From contig CAWEWZ010000011.1 in NCBI GenBank assembly GCA_963812885.1, positions 392,773 to 456,772 on the forward strand: a stretch of 64,000 nt of DNA, in the 5' to 3' direction. Source of the stretch: Bog-756 sp963812885. Its GTDB lineage: Bacteria > Actinomycetota > Acidimicrobiia > Acidimicrobiales > RAAP-2. Within the stretch, counting starts at the first letter, position 1, and every line of letters starts with the position of its first letter. This document shows, piece after piece, positions 9,644 to 19,311 of this stretch. The notes under the pieces were generated by a model, which worked only from the letters and a program-made list of their open reading frames with translations, was not told where the DNA came from and searched no databases. Made by a program: the position numbers and the translations under genes.

Positions 9644-9649
9644 TAATCT
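9644..9649 (+). promoter_or_regulatory. Probable -10 element TAATCT
   Basis: TAATCT lies 9 bases before ATG 9659 with no ribosome site, consistent with a leaderless or near-leaderless transcript. Confidence 0.45.
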
Positions 9650-9658
9650 GAGCTCGAT

Positions 9659-10458
9659 ATGCCAGTACTGAGTTGGTTTGCCAACCACAAGTTCCTCGTC
9701 CTGGGCGCCGGCATCGCCGTGCTGATCGTCGGCGTGGTCGCCGGGGTCTGGTTCTTCGTCCTGCGGGACACCAGCACGCCGGTCAACCTGCGCCAGGCCC
9801 TGCGGCTCTACCGGCAGGACCAGCGCCCCGGGCAGTCGAGCGGGGGCGCCCACCTCCCGCCACCCGGGGTGTACCGCTACCAGACGTCGGGCCACGAGCA
9901 GCTGAGTTTCGCCGGCATCAACCGGCAGTTCCCGACGGCCACCAACATGATCGTGACCGATCAGAAGTGCGCGACCGACAAGTGGGAGCCGCTCGAGGAG
10001 CACATGGAGGGACTGGTGGAGTGCCCCCTGGGTGGCGGGGCCTACGGCATCACCACCGCGCTGTCCTACGAGAACATCGCCGGCACCCAGACCACCGACG
10101 TCATCCACTGCCCGGTCGACACCTACCTGGTCCCACCTCACCTGCGTACCGGCGAACAGTGGCACACGGTGTGCCACTCGACCCATGAGCGAGTGACCTC
10201 TTCCGGCGTGGTGGTCGGCAAGACCTCGGTCAACGTCGGCGGCCATCAGGTACCGGCCATCCACACCAGGGTGACCCTGCGTTCACCGGCGCCGAGTCAG
10301 GGACGAATCCCAACGACTACTGGGTATCCCCACAGAACGGGCTCATCCTCGACCAGCGCGAGTCCGTCGACGTCTCCCAACAGGCGGGCCCGCTCGGATC
10401 GGTCAAGTACACCGAGCAGATGGCGATCAAGATCGCCTCACCCACGCCCTTGCGCTGA
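9659..10458 (+). CDS. Membrane-anchored protein of unknown function (one frameshift)
   Basis: I do not recognise the family. An N-terminal transmembrane anchor (residues about 11-35, FLVLGAGIAVLIVGVVAGVWFFVL) is followed by a 230-residue extracytoplasmic part with four cysteines (KCATDKW, VECPLGG, IHCPVDT, TVCHSTH) that could form two disulfides. One missing base near 10282 shifts the frame: repaired, it reads VTLRFTGAESGTNPNDYWVSPQNGLIL and ends IASPTPLR. LRTGEQWHTVC and DYWVSPQNGLILDQRESVD recall other actinobacterial secreted proteins of unknown role. It converges on the maltose acetyltransferase gene. Confidence 0.7.
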
Positions 10459-10526
10459 CCGCGCCCCTGGCGGGCCGGGCCGCATCCTGACGGGCCGGCG
10501 GAACGTCGGGCCGCCTCGGCCGGTTC

Positions 10527-11142
10527 TCAGTCGGTTCGTCGCCGGATGACCCGGGCCGGGTTGCCCACGGCGACGGCGCCGGCGGGCACGTCCCTGGTCA
10601 CCACCGCACCCGCCCCGATCACGGCGTCCTCTCCGATGCTCACGCCGGGCAGGACGATGACCCCGCCACCGAGCCAGGCGTTGTCGGCCACGACGATGGG
10701 GAGGGCCGATTCCCATTTGGCCCGCCGGAGATCGGGATCGAGGGGGTGGGTGGCGGTGAGAAGTTGGACGTTCGGTCCGATCTGCACGTCACTGCCGATG
10801 CTGATGGGTGCCGGGTCGAGGGCGACGAGCCCGAAGTTGACGAAGGTCCGGGCACCGATCCGGATCTGGGAGCCGTAATCGCAGTGGAACGGAGGGCGCA
10901 CCTCGCTGTCCTCGCCGAATTCGGCCAGCAACTCGCGCAGGATGCCGCGTCCGCTCGGCCGGTGCGTCCACCGTGGTCCGGTTGAACTCCTCGGTCAGCC
11001 GTCGGGCCCGCCGGTGACCGGCCGCCAGTCCGGGATCGCTCCCGAGGTAGAGCTCACCCGAGAGCATCCGCTCGCCGTGGGTCCGGTCGCCGTGGGATCG
11101 TCGCTCGCCGTGGGCAGCTCGTCCGGGCCGCTCGTCCGGCAT
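10527..11142 (-). CDS. maa: Maltose/galactoside O-acetyltransferase, left-handed beta-helix (one frameshift)
   Basis: Acetyl-CoA sugar O-acetyltransferase of the LacA/Maa/NodL group. MLSGELYLGSDPGLAAGHRRARRL is the N-terminal Mac domain. FHCDYGSQIRIGARTFVNFGLVALD, VQLLTATHPLDPDLR (catalytic His) and WLGGGVIVLPGVSIGEDAVIGAGAVV are hexapeptide turns. One extra base near 10948 breaks the frame between RLTEEFNRT and LAEFGEDSEV. The start may be ATG 11142 or the later ATG 11067, where the family homology begins. It follows the TPR gene by 14 bp, so it is probably the last gene of the cytochrome operon. Confidence 0.82.
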
Positions 11143-11156
11143 CGACCGGACCGGGC

Positions 11157-11757
11157 TCAGGCACCGACCGCGGGTGGAACCGGGACGCCGGCCTTCTGGA
11201 AGGCCTGGCGCACTTCGGGCGCGGCCTGCTCGACGATCGACCGCAGGCGGACGGTCGGCCAGGAATTGCTTGTACTGGGCCACCGCACCGGTGGCGTCGC
11301 CGTCCTCCTGCAGGAGGACCGTCCCCAGGTAGAGCCGGGCCGCATAGTCGGTCGGATCGAGGCTCACGGCCCGAGTTAGCTTGGACCGCCCGTCGCTGAT
11401 CAACGAGGGATTCCGCCCCCCTCGCCCGGACTGGTACTCGAGCCAACCCAGCTGGGCCATGGCCACCTCGTTGTCGGGGTGCTTGGTGAGCACCGACTGG
11501 TAGAGCTGCGCGGCCTGGTCGACCTGGCCCTGGTTCTCGTCGGTGGCCGCCTGGGCCAGCGACTCCTCGACCTGCTGCTGCGGGGTCTGGGCGAAGCTCC
11601 CGGTGACCGACTGGCCCGGCTGGCGATCGGTGGCGAACAGGGAGACGGCCAGGATCAGCGCGGCCGCGAAGGCGGCCACCGCTCCCCCGAGGAACCACCA
11701 GCTCCGACGCGAACGTCCCGAGCGATGGGGCCGACGCGGATTCCTCGGCCGGCTCAT
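11157..11757 (-). CDS. TPR protein, CcmI/CycH-like cytochrome c biogenesis factor (one frameshift)
   Basis: An N-terminal membrane segment (SWWFLGGAVAAFAAALILAVSLFA) is followed by TPR helices (QAAQLYQSVLTKHPDNEVAMAQLGWLEYQ, ARLYLGTVLLQEDGDATGAVAQYKQFL). CcmI holds apocytochrome c for the CcmF/H ligase, and position directly after ccmH supports that role. An extra C near 11255 breaks the frame; repaired, it ends RPLRSIVEQAAPEVRQAFQKAG...PAVGA. ATG 11757 has GGAGG just upstream and overlaps the end of ccmH (GTGACCATG). Confidence 0.75.
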
Positions 11758-11759
11758 GG

Positions 11760-12503
11760 TCACCTCCGGTTCCGGTCGGTCCGGGTTGCAGTGCGGGATC
11801 GTCGGCCACCGCCACCGTGGTGGCGAGGCCCGCCGAACTCGTCGGACTGCGCCGTCGGTCGCCGAAGTCGCCGTGGTTGCCGAGTCGTCGCCGTGGTCGC
11901 CGCCGTCGCCGTCATCGCCGTGATCGAGGAAAGCCTGATCATGTCCCGGTGGCGCAGGGCGAGGTAGTCCTTGTCCGAGAGGTCGCCGGCCAGGTATTCG
12001 GCGTCGGCGTCGGCCAGCGACTGGACGAGGAAGCGGCGCTGCTCCTCGGCCGCCTCCGGAGTGAGCGGAGGATCACCACCCGGTCCGTCGGGATCCGGAT
12101 CGCTGACGGTGCGACGGCGGATCAGCACGCGGGCCAGGGCGGCCAGGGCGACCAGGCCGACCACCACCGGGAGCAACCAGACCAACAGCGACCAGCCGCG
12201 GGCCGGAGGATCGAGCACGATGGAGGTCCCGTAGCGGTCGACCAGATAGGACTCGATCTGCTGGTCGGTCCGGCCGGCGGCGATCTGCTGGGTCACCGTC
12301 GCCCGCACGGTCACCGCGGTCGACGCGCTCGATTCGGCCACCGACAGGTCCTCGCAGCTGGGACAGCGAATCGACGACTCGATGGCGTAGGCCCGCTGCG
12401 CCGCGGTCGGGGGCGACGACGACAGGACCCCGCTCCCGACGACCAGGGCCACCACCAGCACGATGCCGAGGAGCGTCCACAGCGGGAAGCGGCGGGCGGT
12501 CAC
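11760..12503 (-). CDS. ccmH: CcmH: thiol-reducing subunit of the cytochrome c haem lyase
   Basis: After a signal anchor (LWTLLGIVLVVALVVGSGVLSS), residues 39-75 contain ESSIRCPSCEDLSVAESSAS, the CcmH/CycL/NrfF RCxxC motif that reduces the apocytochrome CxxCH. A second TM segment (LLVWLLPVVVGLVALAALARVL) and a cytoplasmic EEQRRFLVQSLADADAEYLAGDLSDKDYLAL helix follow. The last 60 codons are low-complexity (Thr/Arg-rich from a GCCGTGGTC-type microsatellite) and may hide a frameshift: an alternative frame there gives an acidic tail. GTG start overlaps the ccmG stop as GTGA. Confidence 0.85.
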   Translation of the reverse strand: MTARRFPLWTLLGIVLVVALVVGSGVLSSSPPTAAQRAYAIESSIRCPSCEDLSVAESSASTAVTVRATVTQQIAAGRTDQQIESYLVDRYGTSIVLDPPARGWSLLVWLLPVVVGLVALAALARVLIRRRTVSDPDPDGPGGDPPLTPEAAEEQRRFLVQSLADADAEYLAGDLSDKDYLALRHRDMIRLSSITAMTATAATTATTRQPRRLRRPTAQSDEFGGPRHHGGGGRRSRTATRTDRNRR

Positions 12504-13100
12504 GCGTGCTCCGCCCGGGCCTTGGCCATCACCTGGTCGAGTTCGGCGGCCGTGACCGGGGAGACGATGGAGGCGACCACCCGGCCGTCGGGAGCGATCA
12601 CGAATGTCGAAGGGAGCTGCCGGACTCCGAAGTCGAGGGCGATGGCACCCCCGTTGTCGGCCATGGTCGGCCAGGTCACCCCCAGTCGCGCCTGGGACGC
12701 TCTGGCGTTGCTGGCACTGTCGCTGAACATGACGCTGACCACGGTGGCGTCACCACGCCGGTGGTGTTGGAACTGGAAGGCGACGAGATCGGGGCCCTCG
12801 GTCTGACAGGGCTCGCACCAGCTGGCGAAGAAACTGACGCACCACGAACTTCCCGGGCACGCGGGGCAGCGCGTAGTGGGTGCCGGACAACGTCTCGCCG
12901 CTGACCGGCGGGGCCATCCTTCCGACCACCGGGTTCTGCACCTCGTCCACCGCGGCCGGGGGCCGGGTGGCCAGCACGGCGATCAGGCCGGCGGCGATGA
13001 CCAGGACACCGACCGCCACCCACCGGGCGGTATGCCGACCCTTGGTCGGGTCGCGACCCGACGGGTGCTCGGTCTCCTGGACCACGGCGGTGGAGGTCAT
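12500..13100 (-). CDS. ccmG: CcmG/ResA-type thioredoxin (one frameshift)
   Basis: Membrane-tethered thioredoxin that keeps CcmH and apocytochrome thiols reduced. TM anchor WVAVGVLVIAAGLIAVLATRP at about residues 30-50, then PVSGETLSGTHYALPRVPGKFVV. After removal of one extra base near 12835, the fold continues as VSFFASWCEPCQTEGPDLVAF with the catalytic WCEPC, and later VRQLPSTFVIAPDGRVVASIVSP with the cis-Pro loop. About 200 residues. ATG 13100 overlaps the stop of ccmF as ATGA, and its own stop overlaps ccmH as GTGA. Confidence 0.85.
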
Positions 13101-15204
13101 CCCTGGTCTCCGGCACCCACCGGAAGCGGGTCGGTCGCGGCTCCGCCTCGGGTCGGGGATCCGTCTCCGTTCGTCCAGACGCGTCCCGGGCCGTCGTGGA
13201 TCGGCGGCCGTTCGAGCCACCACCGGAGTGGAGACCGGATCGGTGGGACGGCGACGCCGGCCGGGGATGGCCGAGAGCACCGAACCGAAGCCGACCAGCA
13301 AGGCCCCGATCCACAACCACATGACCAGGGGCTGCTCGACCACCCCGAAGGTCCAGGCGGTGCCGGTGGACGGGATGCTGTCGATGGTCAGATAGAGGTC
13401 GTTCCTCCAGCTGGAGTCGATGGCCGGGGTACCGACCGCCTGGGTCCCGCTGCCGAACTGGCTGATGGCCGGAGTAGAACGTCCCCCCGGAATCGACCCG
13501 GAGCACAGCCTCGAATGCCGAGTGGGACGCCGAGGTGACCTGACGGGTGCCGACGAAGGCGATGGTGTGCCCGGCGAACGTGGCCGACTGCCCCTTCGAC
13601 AGGTGCAGCTCGCCGCGGTGGAGGAACGAGGTGGCGGCGGCCAGTCCGATGGCGATGACCACCACACCGATGTGGACGACCATGCCCCCGTTGGCCCGGC
13701 CGACGAAGCCCCGCCACCCGGCCGCCGCCGACCGGGCCGGGGAGGCACCGCCCGAGCGGGTCCCGCGGTAGGCGCCCCGGACCGACAGGACGAGGGCCCG
13801 GACGGCCGATCCGGCGGCGAAGGCGCCGAGCCCGAAGGCCAGCAGCGGCTCGATGCCGTGGATCCCGCCGAGGACGCAGGCCACCACCACGACCACCCCG
13901 AAGGCGGCGGGCACGGCCAGGCGGCCGCGCATCACTTCGAGGGAGGTCTTCCGCCACGGGAGCGCCGGGGCCACCGCCATCAGGAAGAGCAGGGCCAGGC
14001 CGACCGGGATGAAGAACCGGTTGAAGTACGGGGCCCCGACGGTGACCGAGGAGCTCGGATTGAGGGCCTCGTACAGCAGGGGGAAGACGGTGCCGAGGAG
14101 GACCACGGCGGCGAACCCCACGAACAGCACGTTGTTGGCCAGGAAGGCCCCCTCGCGGCTGACCGGCGAATCGATGCCCCCCACCGAGTGGAGCCGGTCG
14201 CCCCGCCAGGCGATGAGTCCCACCCCGGTCACCACGACCAGGCCGAAGAAGCCGAGGAGCAGCGGACCGATGGTCGAGTCCGAGAACGCGTGCACCGATT
14301 GGACCACTCCGGAACGGGTGAGGAACGTCCCGAGGATGGTCAGGCTGAACGCCGCCACCACCAGGGAGAGGTTCCAGATCCGGAGCAGCCCGCGCCGCTG
14401 CTGGACCATGACCGAGTGGAGATAGGCGGTGCCGACCAGCCAGGGCAGCAGGGCCGCGTTCTCGACCGGGTCCCACCCCCAGAAGCCTCCCCAACCGAGC
14501 ACCTCGTACGACCACCACGCCCCGAGCAGGATCCCCATGGTCAGGAAGGCCCAGGCGAACAGGGTCCAGCGGCGGGTCTCACCCTGCCAGTCCTCATCGA
14601 GTCTTCCCGTGATCAGTGAGGCGATGGCGAACGCGAAGGGCAGTGTGAACCCGACCAGCCCGAGATAGAGCATGGGCGGGTGGATGAGGACCAGCGGGTT
14701 GTCCTGGAGGAGCGAGTTGGGGCCGGGGCCGTTGGGCGGCACGGCCCCGGCGACGTGCCGGAAAGGATCGGCGGGACCGAGCATGAGCCCGAAGAAGAAG
14801 GCGGCCACCACGTAGACCACGAGGGTGGCCCAGGCGATGAGGTCGTCCCCCGAGCGACGCCGGAAGCGCCACACCATGGCGGTGGCGTACCCGCCGAGCA
14901 CCACGCCCCACAACAGGATGGAACCGGCCAGGGCCGACCACAGGCCGGTGATCGAATAGAGGACGGGCGTGTCGCGGCTGTTGTTCTGGGCCACGTAGCT
15001 GAGGGAGAAGTCGTGGGCGAGGAGGGCGTGCTCCATGGCGCCCAGGGCGATGACGCCCCCCAACAGGATCAGCGGCGCGTAGAGCTGGCCGTTGCGCACG
15101 ACCGAGGTGCGGCCCTTGGCCAACCCGGTGGCCAGGACCACGATGCCCACGACGGCGGCCACGAACCCGAGGAGGACCCCGGTGTGCCCGAATGCTCCGT
15201 TCAC
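13097..15204 (-). CDS. ccmF: CcmF: haem lyase core subunit (two frameshifts)
   Basis: Polytopic membrane protein that attaches haem to apocytochrome c. It shows the WWD-type signature in WWSYEVLGWGGFWGWDPVEN at about residue 235, GLWSALAGSILLW, LIHPPMLYLGLVGF and a large C-terminal periplasmic loop with FLHRGELHLSKGQSATFAGH and LYLTIDSIPSTGTAWTFGVVEQPLVMWLWIGALL. An extra G near 13462 (TCCGGCC) and one near 13210 disturb the frame. With both removed, the protein ends ATDPLPVGAGDQG and the stop overlaps ccmG as ATGA. About 700 residues, usual for the family. Confidence 0.9.
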
Positions 15205-15247
15205 CGGTGCGGACCGGCGACGCGGTGACTGCCAGTCGGCCGGCCCG

Positions 15248-15738
15248 TCATCGCTTGCTCCCGTTCGGAGCCGTGACCCGGCCGGGGTGGGCGGCGATGT
15301 AGTTCGACGAGTGCTTGACCAGGATCTGGTTGGAGACGAAGGTCGTCCCGCTGAAGTGGCCGACGGCGATGACCGGGATGTCCGGCTGGAAGAGCTGCGG
15401 CGGGCTGCCGGTGTTCACCACCTCGAGCCTGGTCGACCCCGAGGTGACCACGAAGTCCACCCCGTTCGGCGTCGAATGGATCGAGCCCCGCTCGACCAGC
15501 CCCTCGAGGTTGAAGGTCTGCGTCCCGAGGGTGGCCCGCTGGGCCATGGCCTGGTCGGCGGGGAGGTAGAAGTTGAGGGCGGAGCTGAGTCCTTTCACCA
15601 CCAGGAAGATCAGCGATCCGGCCAGGACCAGACCCACGACCAGGTACCGGAGGCGGTGACCGGCCCGTATCGGCGGACGCCGCCATGCGGGTCGTTCGCA
15701 CCGGCAGGGTCCGGCCCGACCGGCGGGCCGGAGGTCAC
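15248..15738 (-). CDS. ccmE: CcmE: periplasmic haem chaperone (one frameshift)
   Basis: CcmE carries haem covalently from CcmC to CcmF. The TM anchor LVVGLVLAGSLIFLVVKGLSSAL is followed by the OB-fold: NLEGLVERGSIHS, VDFVVTSGSTRLEVVNTGSPPQLFQPD and VIAVGHFSGTTFVSNQILVKHSSNYIAAHP. The haem-binding His lies in KHSSNY, equivalent to HDENY of the classical protein, so this is the His form rather than the archaeal Cys form. GTG 15738 overlaps the ccmD stop as GTGA. One base seems missing near 15675, before the TM segment. Confidence 0.87.
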
Positions 15739-15887
15739 GGCCCGTCCCCGGCCCGCTCGATCCGGGCGTTGGACGCGGCCACCCGGGTCGCCGTACGGGT
15801 GAGCCGCCGTCGGCGCCAGACCAGTTGCAGGGCGTAGAGGAACAAGAGGGTGAGCACGATGGTGTACCCGGCGATGACGTAGTTCAT
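15735..15887 (-). CDS. ccmD: CcmD-like small membrane protein
   Basis: Fifty residues: a single TM helix (VIAGYTIVLTLLFLYALQLVW) and then a basic RRRRLTRTATR tail. CcmD has exactly this size and layout and stabilises the CcmABC-CcmE complex for release of holo-CcmE. The ATG overlaps the ccmC stop (ATGA), and its stop overlaps the next start (GTGA). Confidence 0.83.
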   Translation of the reverse strand: MNYVIAGYTIVLTLLFLYALQLVWRRRRLTRTATRVAASNARIERAGDGP

Positions 15888-16826
15888 CGGGCTCCTTCGG
15901 GGACCGCCGGGAGATCGGAATCGACCAGCCCGCTCGATCGGTTGCGTCGGCATCGTCGGCCGGTCGGTGCACCGGCACGGCGCCCGGCATCGACGGCGCC
16001 CACGGTGAGCGGGACCGGCGCCCGGAGCCGGTCCTCGCCGCGGTCGGAAGCCATCCCCTCGCCCTGCCGTTCGCGCAGGGCCACGTCGAGCTCGCTCGAG
16101 GCCAACCAGTCCTCGAGCACTCCGATGCGGTACCGCACGAGCAGCATCCACACGAAGACCAGGGTCAGGGCGACGAAGCTGAGCAGCAGCGTCCAGGCCA
16201 TCGAGCCGTGGATGGTCGGCGAGAGGTTGGAGTTGAGCACGGTGGCGCCCTGGTGGAGGGTCCGCCACCACAGCACCGAGAAGTGGACGAGGGGGATGTC
16301 GACAGCGGCGAACAGGGCGACGAAGGCGCTGCGCTTGGCCCGCTTCTCCGGCTCGGCCGGCACCCGGCGCAGGGCCATGTACCCGAGGAAGAGCACCAGC
16401 AGCACCGCGGTCAGGGTCAGACGGGCATCCCAGGCCCAGTACACCCCCCAGGTCGGCTTCCCCCAGATCGACCCCGAGATGAGCGTGCACACGTTGAACA
16501 CCACGCCGACCTCGACGGACGCCGCGGCCAGGCGGTCCCAGAACATCGACCGGGTGCGCGGCCACAGGTAGAGCAGGCTGGCCACGGCGGCCAGGCCGAA
16601 GGCCAGGTACAGGGCCACCCAGGCCACCCCGGGATGGATGTAGACCAAGCCGGACCAGGTCGCCCGGAACCGTGTTGCCCTTGGTGACGTCGGGCGGGGT
16701 CACCCACAGTCCGAGCCAGACGGTGGCGGCCACCGACACCGCGGCGGCGATGCCGATGACCCGGACCGTCCAGCGGGCCCGGTCGGAGCCCAGCGGTGGG
16801 CCCTGCGAACGCTGGTCCGGGCTCAT
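15884..16826 (-). CDS. ccmC: CcmC: haem delivery membrane protein (one frameshift)
   Basis: Haem-handling protein that loads CcmE. The tryptophan-rich motif is WGVYWAWDARLTLT, preceded by VEVGVVFNVCTLISGSIWGKPT. Conserved His are in YIHPGVAWVALYL and IPLVHFSVLWWRTLHQG. Six TM helices can be traced. An extra C near 16675 shifts the frame in the first loop; repaired, it reads KGNTVRATWSGLVYIHPG. The N-terminus MSPDQRSQG starts at an ATG overlapping the ccmB stop. The C-terminal 60 residues are variable and basic. Confidence 0.9.
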
Positions 16827-17494
16827 GCCGATTCCTGGATGGGTCCGTAGACCACGACCCCGAGAGCCAGATAGACGGCGTCGAAGACCACCAGCAGCCG
16901 GAGCCACTGGCCCCCGTCGGCGGGCACGCCCCCGGCCAGGGCCGCCTGCCAGATGCGGGTGCCGGCCAACAGGACCGGGGCGGCGATGGGCAGGAGGAGG
17001 AAGGGCAGCAGCGTCTCCTTGACCCGGATCCCGGCCGAGAGCCCGCCGTAGAGGGTGCCGGTGGCCGCCAACCCCACCGTTCCGAGCACGCAGGATGCGA
17101 CGATGAGCCACGGTTGCTCGATCCGGGCCCCGTAGAGGAGGGTCACGCCGATACCGAGGACCACCTCCAGCACGACCAGTTGGGCGGCCACGGCGGCGGC
17201 CTTGCCCAGGAACAGCCCGGCCGGATCGAGCCCGGAGAGGCGGAGGCCGTCCCGGGCCCCGTCGACCGACTCGACCGAGACGCTCCGCTGCACGGCCAGC
17301 ACCGTGCAGAAGAGCACGGCCACCCAGAACAGACCCGGCGCCCCCTTGGCCATCAGGGCGCGGTCCGGCCCGAGGGCGAAGGCGAACATGGCCAGGGCCA
17401 CGATCCCGAACGGTGCCACCTGGGACAGCGCCACCCGGGACCGCGCCTCGATGCGGAGATCCTTGCCCGCCACCAGGACGGTGTCACGCCACAT
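16823..17494 (-). CDS. ccmB: CcmB: ABC transporter membrane subunit for haem-CcmE release
   Basis: A 223-residue membrane protein with six helices. It contains WRDTVLVAGKDLRIEARSRVAL, GLFWVAVLFCTVLAVQRSVSVE, LFLGKAAAVAAQLVVLEVVL and ETLLPFLLLPIAAPVLLAGT, all typical of CcmB. ATG 17494 is preferred over longer in-frame starts because homology begins at MWRDTVLVAGKDLR and it overlaps the ccmA stop by only 11 bp. No frameshift. It acts with CcmA to free holo-CcmE from CcmC. Confidence 0.9.
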   Translation of the reverse strand: MWRDTVLVAGKDLRIEARSRVALSQVAPFGIVALAMFAFALGPDRALMAKGAPGLFWVAVLFCTVLAVQRSVSVESVDGARDGLRLSGLDPAGLFLGKAAAVAAQLVVLEVVLGIGVTLLYGARIEQPWLIVASCVLGTVGLAATGTLYGGLSAGIRVKETLLPFLLLPIAAPVLLAGTRIWQAALAGGVPADGGQWLRLLVVFDAVYLALGVVVYGPIQESA

Positions 17495-18251
17495 GGGCGA
17501 CCTGTCCCCCGGGAGGCTGCCCGGTGCCGGGGAGGGTGGGGACGGGGTCGACCGCCGACGGCGCCGCCGGCCGGGCCACCGCACCGATGGCTCGCTCGGC
17601 GGTCACCCGACCCCCGGTCACCACCACGGCCCGGGTGGCCAGGGACTCGACGAACTCGGGCTCGTGGGAGGCGATCACCACGGTGACACCGGAGTCGGTG
17701 GCCTCGGTGACCAGTTCGTTGAGGATGCTGCGGGCCGCGGCGTCCAGACCGGCGTGGGGCTCGTCGAGCAGCCACAGCTCGGGCCAGCGGGCGGCCAGCA
17801 CGGCCAGGGCCACCCGCCGACGCTGGCCCGCGGAGAGCTTGGAGGCGCTCGTCTTGAGCAGCCGGCCGGTCAACCCCAGCCGGCTGCAGGCGCCGTCGAT
17901 CCGCCCGGTGTCCCCACCGGCGGCGCGGACGGCGAAGCGCACGTTCTCCCGCACGGTGAGATCGTCGTAGAGGTGGGAGGCATGGGAGAGCATCCCGACT
18001 CGCCTGCGGACCCGGTTCCGCTGGCGGACCGGGTCGAACCCGAGCACCTCGACCCGTCCCGAGGCCAGCGTCACCAGCCCGGCACACACCCGGAGCAGGC
18101 TGGTCTTCCCGGCACCGTTGGGCCCCTCGACCAACACCGTCTCCCCGCGGGCGACCTCGAGGTCGACCCCGGCGAGCAGGGGAAAGCGTCCGGACAACGC
18201 CACGGCGTCGTGGAGGGAGATCGCTGGGGAGGGAGGGGCTGGTGGGGCCAT
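17484..18251 (-). CDS. ccmA: CcmA: ABC ATPase of cytochrome c maturation
   Basis: Intact 255-residue ATPase with Walker A GPNGAGKTSLLRV, signature LSAGQRRRVALA and Walker B LWLLDEPHAGLDAAA. SHASHLYDDLTVRENVRF is the Q-loop region and IASHEPEF the switch His. Its sequence and position before ccmB identify CcmA rather than a general exporter. A TAGCAT element lies 11 bp before the ATG, so an internal promoter may serve ccmA onwards in addition to transcription from ccdA. Confidence 0.92.
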   Translation of the reverse strand: MAPPAPPSPAISLHDAVALSGRFPLLAGVDLEVARGETVLVEGPNGAGKTSLLRVCAGLVTLASGRVEVLGFDPVRQRNRVRRRVGMLSHASHLYDDLTVRENVRFAVRAAGGDTGRIDGACSRLGLTGRLLKTSASKLSAGQRRRVALAVLAARWPELWLLDEPHAGLDAAARSILNELVTEATDSGVTVVIASHEPEFVESLATRAVVVTGGRVTAERAIGAVARPAAPSAVDPVPTLPGTGQPPGGQVAHVA

Positions 18252-18262
18252 AGCCGTGGCTC

Positions 18263-18268
18263 ATGCTA
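18263..18268 (-). promoter_or_regulatory. Possible internal -10 element before ccmA
   Basis: TAGCAT on the minus strand, 11 bases before the ccmA ATG, in the 107-bp gap between ccdA and ccmA. Nothing else is recognisable in this gap. Confidence 0.35.
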
Positions 18269-18358
18269 CGGGGGCCCGGGGGTCAGGGGCCAGGCGGGGG
18301 TCGGCCGCGAACGGGGCGTCACCGCCGGTCGGCGCACCCCGCCCAGGCGGACGGCGAC

Positions 18359-19302
18359 TCAGCTGGTCGACAACCGGCTCAGATGCAGGTCACGGAGCCA
18401 TTCCGACACATGGGCCGAGATCACGTCCACGTGTGCCGGTGAGCAGCAGGAGACCGAAGACGATCAGCACCGAGCCCCCCACCAGGTCGATCACCCGGAG
18501 CCGGCTGCGCACCCGGGCCAACGCGTCGGTCATCCGCCCGAAGGCCAACCCGCTGAGCAGGAAGGGCACGCCGAGGCCGAGGGAGTAGGCCAGCAACAGG
18601 GCGATCCCCCCGGTGGCCGACCCCCCGGTGCCCGCGGCCAGTGCCAACACGCTGCCCAGGACCGGCCCGATGCAGGGCGTCCAGGCGAAGGCGAACGCCA
18701 TCCCCATCACCGGCGGCGCCCAGGCCCCCAGGACCGAGGGTCGAACCGTGAAGCGCCGTTCGCCGGACAGGGCCATGGGCAGTCCGGCACCCGCCGCCAT
18801 GGCCACCAGCATCGCCCCGAAGACCACGATGGCGATGCCCGACACCGTCTCCAGCGCTCGCTGGTGGGTGAGGAACAGCCGTCCGACCGCGGAGGCCGAG
18901 GCCCCGAGGATGGTGAAGATCACCGTGAAGCCGGCGATGAAGGCCAGCATGCCGCGGAGGAGCCGGCTCCGCTCCTGTTGTAGTTGTGCGGCGGTGGGAC
19001 CCGGCTCCGTCGGGCCGGACGCCGGACGGACCCGGCTGTTCGGTGTCGCCGGGCACATCCGCGAGCGGCCCGTCAGCGGTGCCGGCCACGTCCGCCACCG
19101 GCCCGCCGGCGCCGGCCGGTACCAAGGCCGGACGCGGCTCGGTCCGCAGCGCACTCAGTTCCGCAGCCGACAGTCCCGAGACCATCGACAGGTAGGCGGG
19201 CACGAGGGGCAGCACGCACGGGGAGAGGAACGACAGCATGCCCGCGCCGAACGCCACCAGAAGACCCAGGGGGTCGGCGTGGATCGCCGCCAGTCCGGCC
19301 AC
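18359..19302 (-). CDS. ccdA: CcdA/DsbD-family thiol-disulfide electron carrier (two frameshifts)
   Basis: Polytopic membrane protein that passes reducing equivalents from cytoplasmic thioredoxin to extracytoplasmic thiols such as CcmG and CcmH. The N-terminal helix has FGAGMLSFLSPCVLPLVPAYLS with the first redox Cys; the second is in FAFAWTPCIGPVLGSVLAL. LLLAYSLGLGVPFLLSGL also fits. An extra base in the variable cytoplasmic loop (near 19040) and another A near 18432 shift the frame. Repaired, it ends TGHVDVISAHVSEWLRDLHLS. An inserted Pro/Gly-rich loop of about 60 residues after helix 1 is longer than usual. Confidence 0.85.
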
Positions 19303-19311
19303 GGGAGCCTG

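Noticed and set aside
15735..17111. Single long minus-strand frame running through ccmD, ccmC and part of ccmB
   Set aside because: It merely links ccmD in frame with antisense-like readings of its neighbours. Gene-by-gene homology and the ATGA overlaps define the true units.
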